DNA of 64,000 nt, from contig VXAY01006688.1 in NCBI GenBank assembly GCA_013399855.1, positions 682,001 to 746,000 on the forward strand, in the 5' to 3' direction. A model generated the notes under the pieces. That model saw only the letters and a list, made by a program, of their open reading frames with translations, was not told where the DNA came from and ran no database searches. Position 1 is the first letter of the stretch, and every line of letters starts with the position of its first letter. Made by a program: the position numbers and the translations under genes. Source of the stretch: Oxyruncus cristatus. Its lineage: Eukaryota > Chordata > Aves > Passeriformes > Cotingidae. Positions 59,801 to 64,000 of the stretch are shown here, one piece after another.

Positions 59801-62294
59801 CTGTGCAATACCTTTACACTTAAACCTGAAGTGCTTAAGGTCTGCCAAGTTTAATGCTAAAAATGAGTATTTCTCAAAACGTTCTTTGATTTTAATTATT
59901 ACTTCCCTGTGTTTGAACAGAACCGTGTACTTTCAAAACAGATTTATTGTTACGCTGGTGCTGTTAACACCACAAGATGAGTCACTCCCCCTTCTCCTTC
60001 CTGTCTCGCCTGTCCAAGTATAAGAAAAAGCTCTTTATTAGCTGTAGATACTTGTTGCCAATTCATTACAACCACACTGTATCATCTGGCCTGCATGATG
60101 GCCTAGGCTTTTCTAATGGCTGGCCTAGATTCCCGCTAGCATGAAGCCAGAATGAAAGCCAGCAGACATTCCCTTGCAGGTCAACAGCTCTGAACTATCA
60201 GACCAATACCCTAAATTCTACTCCCATGACATGCTGTCTGCAACCTGCAAACTTCTTACAACACTAAGCTTCATGTAAGAGCACTGTCACATAAAGCCAT
60301 TGAGATTTTTGTTTCTGTTTTTACCCCTGGTTGGTCTGTCTCTGTTCTTCTCTCTTGCAGCGACCCGTTCTCTCTCCTCCAGCTCCCTTCTGAAATCACG
60401 GTTACGCACCTCTTCAGGAGCATCCTGAGTGGTCTGTCTAAAACAACAAGGGGGAAAGAAAGCATGAATTTTGACAGTCTGCAGCTGGGAGCAATTTTTC
60501 CAATGAGGCCAGTAAACCCTGGGGTGAACAGCACTATGGTGACCTTTCTTCACCATTTTATTCCCCAAAATTGCTGCTGCAAACCCAGTCTCTGAGGCTT
60601 ACAGACCAAGAGTAAAACATCCTTTTCATAAACCTTCATAGACCATGACCACCAAAAAAAAAGTTGAGAGAACAAGTAAAACATGAGCTTTAGTGAAACG
60701 TCTTGAAACACGTTTGTCCCTCTTTTATATAACATGCTGACAAAAAGCAATGAACCATGTATATCCACCTAGAGAGTGCTGAAATTGCTGTGGAAATCTT
60801 GAAAAGAACTAAGGAATAAAAACAAGCAGCAATTCCTTTCACCTCGCTGTGAACCCAGTGCTGGAAATAAGAGTGCCTGGAAGAAACCCAGACTTGAGCC
60901 ATTATAAGCACATTGTGTGCACAGTCTGTCTTTATGATGAAGTATTTAATTTGCTTTTGTAATTAAAAACCTGAACTCGGAATTCCTGTTAGAGCTGCAA
61001 AATCCCCCCAAACCCTGTGTCATTCAGGCAAACAGGAGTGGGACTGAAACACTGAACTTTTCCTGCAGTGATGCAGTTCTGGCAATTTAACAAAGACAAC
61101 TTTGTATTAGGTATCTGAAAGAACAGAAGACACTTAATGCTCCCTCCACCTCTCCCTCTCATACAAGCAGACAGATTTGTTAAAACATACATTGTTTATT
61201 CCTGTACATACCTGTCCCTACACACCTCTTTCAAAGCAACAGACTGGTGTTCCAAATCCTACTTTTGTTTAAAGAAACAAAGCACCAGCAAAACACATTC
61301 GACAGCACTTTTTGTGCTGTTGATTTTGGTATTCTCCAAAACACTCCAATTCCCTTATGAATATGTATTCTTAAAAACCAAAGGGCCAGGACAGAAGAGG
61401 TGACAGGGTAAACATCTACACAAAAAAGTACAGAAGTAAAACCCAGTAATTTCATGGAAAAGAGCAACATCAGCTACATAAAACGAACATTTTTAGGTTG
61501 CCACATTTAATATAAATTCTATGTATCACATTGACTCCAGATTTTATTTAACCTTTCAAAAAGATAACAAAGGTTTTTATGTATTTCCAACAGAGGAAAA
61601 TATTCCTAAGATCACATTATCTTTCTCAGTGGCTAAAGCAATTTCCTCTTGCAGGACCGGCATGAACCACCTCCAGTGTTTAACATCAGCTCTTCCAATA
61701 CATACTACTGCCTGAGTGCTATTCCATGATTTTCCTGTCTCCTCTTAATGCCATAACCAAGTGGTTTTTTGCCAAGAACATGCTCAGCTTGGTTTCTCCC
61801 ATCCCATCTTGCTCTGCAAGTGACAGCACTTTCAGTGGCTCAGTCCCAACGACAACTTCCTTTCCACTCCACTGCCCAAAATTCTCAGTCTCCAATGCTC
61901 ATATTTTCCTTCTGATGATTCACATCCACAAGCAATAAAAAATACCACTAAAACTAAACCTCTCCAATCACCTGCACTGCATTTTATCTCCTAGGTCTGC
62001 TTTTGAGACTTTCACCCCACTTGTTCAGCATTGCTGCACAAGCTCTGGACCCTGCTCACTGTCGAGCACATCAACACCTACCATGAAAATTTCAGAGTAC
62101 CACTCATAAAAAAAAAATCTTTCCCAGCCCATTTTGCCTTAAGACCCAAAACTCCAATACTACCTGTATTTGATTTTAGTATGAGAAGGAAGATCTCTGC
62201 TGGAATATTGTTTGGATAGCTGGCTTAAGTCTCCTTCACCTTTTCCTCTTCCTCCTCTTGCAGGTTCAAACGTTGGCCTTGCTGCTGTCGTCAT
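47689..62294 (-). CDS. CWC15: CWC15, spliceosome-associated protein (complete CDS, 6 exons)
   Basis: CWC15 is a nuclear component of the CDC5L/PRP19-associated part of the active spliceosome, needed for pre-mRNA splicing. Six minus-strand exons (62294-62164, 60437-60325, 59414-59326, 58570-58460, 48469-48351, 47818-47689) have GT/AG borders and matching phases. They give 693 bases, 230 residues plus stop; the human protein is 229. Residues 1-20 are the conserved [19 protein letters not shown] start. About 45-80 is basic ([10 protein letters not shown]…[10 protein letters not shown]). About 104-126 is an acidic run with DSDDDD. About 130-170 is a charged helix ([19 protein letters not shown]). 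The C-terminus has [15 protein letters not shown] and [11 protein letters not shown]. The ATG is fixed by the invariant N-terminus. No stop or frameshift is seen, so it is an intact, functional copy rather than a retrogene. Confidence 0.97.
47819..48350 (-). other. CWC15: CWC15 intron 5, 0.5 kb
   Basis: The minus strand starts GTACTG and ends GTTTTCAG. No other feature is visible. Confidence 0.85.
48351..48469 (-). CDS. CWC15: CWC15 coding exon 5
   Basis: It reads [20 protein letters not shown], then [20 protein letters not shown]. The acceptor is TTCTCAG and the donor AG|GTACTG (phase 2). The ILSGNPLLN motif is a family hallmark. It follows the 10-kb intron. Confidence 0.97.
49634..49793 (+). 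mobile_element. CR1 3' tail fragment
   Basis: The order AGGCTGGACGGAGCTGTAAG, then CAACCTGGTCTAGTGGAAGG, then AACTAGATGATCTTTAGGG and ATTTCATGATTCTATG is a CR1 3' end in plus orientation, antisense to CWC15. It is one of the better preserved short copies in the window. Confidence 0.93.
49803..49849. repeat. 17-bp direct repeat pair
   Basis: TTTAAAGTACCTCAACTC and TTTAAAGTAACTCAACTCC lie about 30 bases apart, separated by another TTTAAAGT. The pair sits just after the end of a CR1 copy. Confidence 0.75.
52460..52852 (+). mobile_element. Probable solo LTR of an endogenous retrovirus
   Basis: The layout is LTR-like. A TATA-like GATAAAA at 52714-52720 is followed 70 bases later by AATAAA at 52790-52795 within TTTATTCAAATAAAAG, and the sequence ends TTTTGAGGCTCATAATACCA and GAAACA. 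The composition differs sharply from the AT-rich intron around it. It resembles avian ERVL-type LTRs in organisation. No internal retroviral gene is present. The exact ends and a target-site duplication could not be fixed. Confidence 0.5.
56120..56446. promoter_or_regulatory. Cluster of three CTCF-like motifs
   Basis: Against the CTCF consensus CCASYAGRKGGCRSY, the plus-strand GCAATAGGGGGCACT (56216-56230) and the minus-strand TCACTAGAGGGTGCT (56446-56432) each match 13 of 15 positions. A weaker minus-strand site (56134-56120) matches 11. They lie within 330 bases in CWC15 intron 4. Binding is inferred from the motif only. Confidence 0.35.
58460..58570 (-). CDS. CWC15: CWC15 coding exon 4 (acidic segment)
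   Basis: Exactly 37 codons on codon boundaries: [20 protein letters not shown], then [17 protein letters not shown]. The acceptor is TTTCTGTTAG and the donor AAAG|GTAAAA. The Asp/Glu run with one Ser looks like a casein kinase 2 target, which is inference. Being a multiple of three, its skipping would preserve the frame. Confidence 0.97.
58571..59325 (-). other. CWC15: CWC15 intron 3, 0.75 kb
   Basis: The minus strand starts GTATGTATC and ends TTTCTGTTAG. Nothing else is recognised. Confidence 0.85.
59326..59414 (-). CDS. CWC15: CWC15 coding exon 3
   Basis: Two bases complete Glu, then [20 protein letters not shown] and LDADDPLTD. The acceptor is TTCTGCCACAG and the donor GAT|GTATGT. KKPRLD resembles a short basic nuclear-localisation patch. 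Confidence 0.96.
59415..60324 (-). other. CWC15: CWC15 intron 2, 0.9 kb
   Basis: The minus strand starts GTAAAAACAG. No repeat or gene is recognised inside. Confidence 0.85.
60325..60437 (-). CDS. CWC15: CWC15 coding exon 2
   Basis: The first base completes Arg, then [20 protein letters not shown] and [17 protein letters not shown]. The acceptor is TTGTTTTAG and the donor GG|GTAAAA (phase 1). It is the strongly basic, helix-prone part of the protein. Confidence 0.97.
60438..62163 (-). other. CWC15: CWC15 intron 1 of coding region, 1.7 kb
   Basis: The minus strand starts GTAGTATTGG and ends TTGTTTTAG. No repeat family is recognised. Confidence 0.85.
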
Positions 62295-62302
62295 TTTAAC
62301 TC
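62164..62302 (-). CDS. CWC15: CWC15 first coding exon (8-base 5' UTR plus start)
   Basis: ATG at 62294-62292 opens [20 protein letters not shown], continuing [20 protein letters not shown] and IKY. An AG acceptor (CTATTTAG) just upstream of GAGTTAAAATG implies that a separate non-coding first exon precedes it. The donor is AG|GTAGTA (phase 2). The N-terminus is nearly invariant across eukaryotic Cwc15 proteins, which fixes the start. Confidence 0.93.
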
Positions 62303-62768
62303 CTAAATAGTCAAGGGATAAAACCAATTGTTGCTAAACGTGCAGTGAAAGACACTCATCAGAAGCTACTTTTCTCCTGAACTGTAAAAGCAGTGAAAAG
62401 TCCCACCACAGAATACCAGCTATCACTTGGCTCCCGATCCTCGAAACTTAAGGAGCTTTTTATTAAACAGAATTTATCTAGATTCGCAAAATAAATTTTT
62501 TGCCAACATTATTGAAAGACAACACACAGATTCTAACAAGAATATGTAAAGTACCTTTGTACAGTAAATAAAACCGTCCAGGAGCTGGTCTCCAATCCTC
62601 AAAGCAAGCGGCTCAGTCTTGCAACTGAACTCTTTCTCCTCCTGAAAAACTGCAGTCAAAAATGACTGCCTGCAGGGAATGTTCCCTTCATTATTCCACA
62701 AACTATATCTAGGTATAATGCTAGAAAACCCTGTGTGATCAACCAGCACCATGAGGACTGAGGTAACA
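62303..62768 (-). other. CWC15: Probable CWC15 5' intron
   Basis: No CpG-rich promoter or first exon can be recognised here. The 149-residue minus frame at 62474-62923 partly overlaps a CR1 copy and is not treated as a gene. Confidence 0.5.
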
Positions 62769-63026
62769 GCATGAAGCTGTGTCAGGGGAGGTTTAGGTTG
62801 GATATCAGGAAAAGGTTCTTCACCCAGAGGGTGGTTGGCCACTGGAACAGGCTCCCCAGGGAAGTGGTCACAGCACCAAGCCTGACAGAATTCAAGAAGT
62901 ATTTGGACAAAGCTCTGAGGCACACGGTGTGACTCTTGGGGCTGTCCTGTGCAGGGCCAGGAGTTGGACTTTGATGATCCTTGTGGGTCCCTTCCAAGTC
63001 AGGTTATTCTATAATTCTGTGATCTT
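62769..63026 (+). mobile_element. CR1 LINE 3' fragment, about 260 bp
   Basis: It carries the CR1 3' phrases GGAGGTTTAGGTTGGATATC, AGGTTCTTCACCCAGAGGGT and ACTGGAACAGGCTCCCCAGG, ending CCCTTCCAAGTCAGGTTATT and ATAATTCTGTGAT. It is in plus orientation and comparatively well preserved. Confidence 0.94.
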
Positions 63027-63704
63027 AAATCTATTTGAAATGATTTTCATTCCTACTTCACCAAGACGCACACATCCACTAACCACAGTCTAAAGATATT
63101 TAGGACACAGAAACCTGCAGGGACCAATCAGAAGGTTGAATGTTGAAGGGTGACAAGAGAACCTACCAAAAATATTAAAAAGCAAAGAAAGAACCCAAGA
63201 CATTGCTTTGTATGCTTTTGTGGTACAAAAATATTTGTGCTCTACTTACATTATTTGTTATTTAGTCACTTTTAACGAGAGCACAAAGCACACAACTTCT
63301 GTGTCAAAATTGCAATATAATGTGTGGTTGAAAGTAACATCCCATCAGGTAGAACTGACCACTGACCCACTGAGTGGGTCACACACTGAGAAAACAAAAT
63401 TAACAGAAGGAAACACCTTTAAAAAGAAGGGAGACAGTAACTAGGCTGGGCTTGTTTATCAAGGACAGCTGATACATTTCACTGAAGTCTGCTGTAGCTC
63501 AGCGAGACATTTTTGCTCTGCCTTGGCACAGACTCTGCCAGACCCATGATCCAAGAAAGTCACTTGCTCTCCTAACTTACCTATGCTAATTATATGTAAC
63601 AGGGTGGATCCATGAATTCAGGTGAAGAATGAGATCCAATGTGGCTGCATTAATTTCATGAAGTGTTCACAAATTGTCTGGCAAGCGGCCCTGGTTTGTT
63701 TAAG
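63027..63704. other. No recognised gene
   Basis: AT-rich sequence between two CR1 copies. No promoter, exon or other repeat is recognised. It may belong to the 5' intron of CWC15. Confidence 0.5.
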
Positions 63705-64000
63705 TCACAGAATCACAGAATCAATTAGGTTGGAAAAGACGTCTGAGATCACTGAGTCCAACATATGACTGATCACCACCTTGCCAACCAGACCATGGCA
63801 CTAAATGTCATGTCCAGTTTTCCTTAAACATCTCCAGGGACAGCGACTCCACCACCTCCCTGGGCAGCCCACTTCAATGTCTACTCAGCTTTTCTGTGAA
63901 TAAAGTCCTCCTAATATCCAACCTGAACCTCCACTGTTGTGGCTTATGACTGTGTCTCTCATCCTGTCACTAACTGTTTGGGAGAAGAGATCGACCCCCA
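63705..64000 (-). mobile_element. CR1 LINE 3' fragment, running off the window
   Basis: The plus strand begins with a reverse-complement CR1 tail (TCACAGAATCACAGAATC, then AATTAGGTTGGAAAAGACG) and continues CAGCGACTCCACCACCTCCC and TGGGCAGCCC, standard wording of the CR1 3' region. Minus orientation; it continues past position 64000. Confidence 0.93.

Noticed and set aside
62474..62997. Minus frames of 149 and 71 residues upstream of CWC15
   Set aside because: They overlap the antisense of a CR1 copy and show no family features.

Overview
This is a stretch of bird nuclear genome. Two spliced vertebrate genes account for all convincing coding sequence. The interspersed repeats are mostly 3' fragments of CR1 LINEs with the usual avian tail (…TTCCAACCCA…CCATTCTATGATT…). 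There are no operons, tRNAs, rRNAs or CRISPR arrays. The sequence does not identify the species.

1-21,345 (+ strand) holds the last eight coding exons of AMOTL1 (angiomotin-like 1), with 3' UTR to about 24.26 kb. The exons join in one frame into 433 residues plus stop. They encode the end of the coiled-coil region, the Ser/Pro-rich tail and the C-terminal PDZ-binding motif EVLI. The 5' half of the gene, including the PPxY motifs, lies outside the window. The introns hold CR1 pieces, a three-copy minisatellite and chance open frames.

24.3-47.5 kb is the tail-to-tail gap between AMOTL1 and CWC15. I find no convincing gene in it. It holds CR1 fragments in both orientations, a long purine-rich tract, AT-rich microsatellites, a four-copy minisatellite, and a few long open frames of doubtful status.

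47.5-62.3 kb (- strand) holds the whole coding region of CWC15, a spliceosome component: six coding exons, 230 residues. Its fourth intron is about 10 kb and carries a probable solo LTR, a CR1 tail and a cluster of CTCF-like motifs. The first, non-coding exon and promoter of CWC15 are not recognisable and probably lie beyond the right edge. 62.3-64 kb holds two more CR1 fragments.

The AMOTL1(+)/CWC15(-) convergent order matches the conserved vertebrate neighbourhood (human 11q21), which supports AMOTL1 over its paralogues AMOT and AMOTL2. AMOTL1 is a junctional Hippo-pathway scaffold and CWC15 a nuclear splicing factor; they share a locus, not a pathway. I found no sign of a new biological system. 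The items worth a second look are small regulatory or repeat-derived features.
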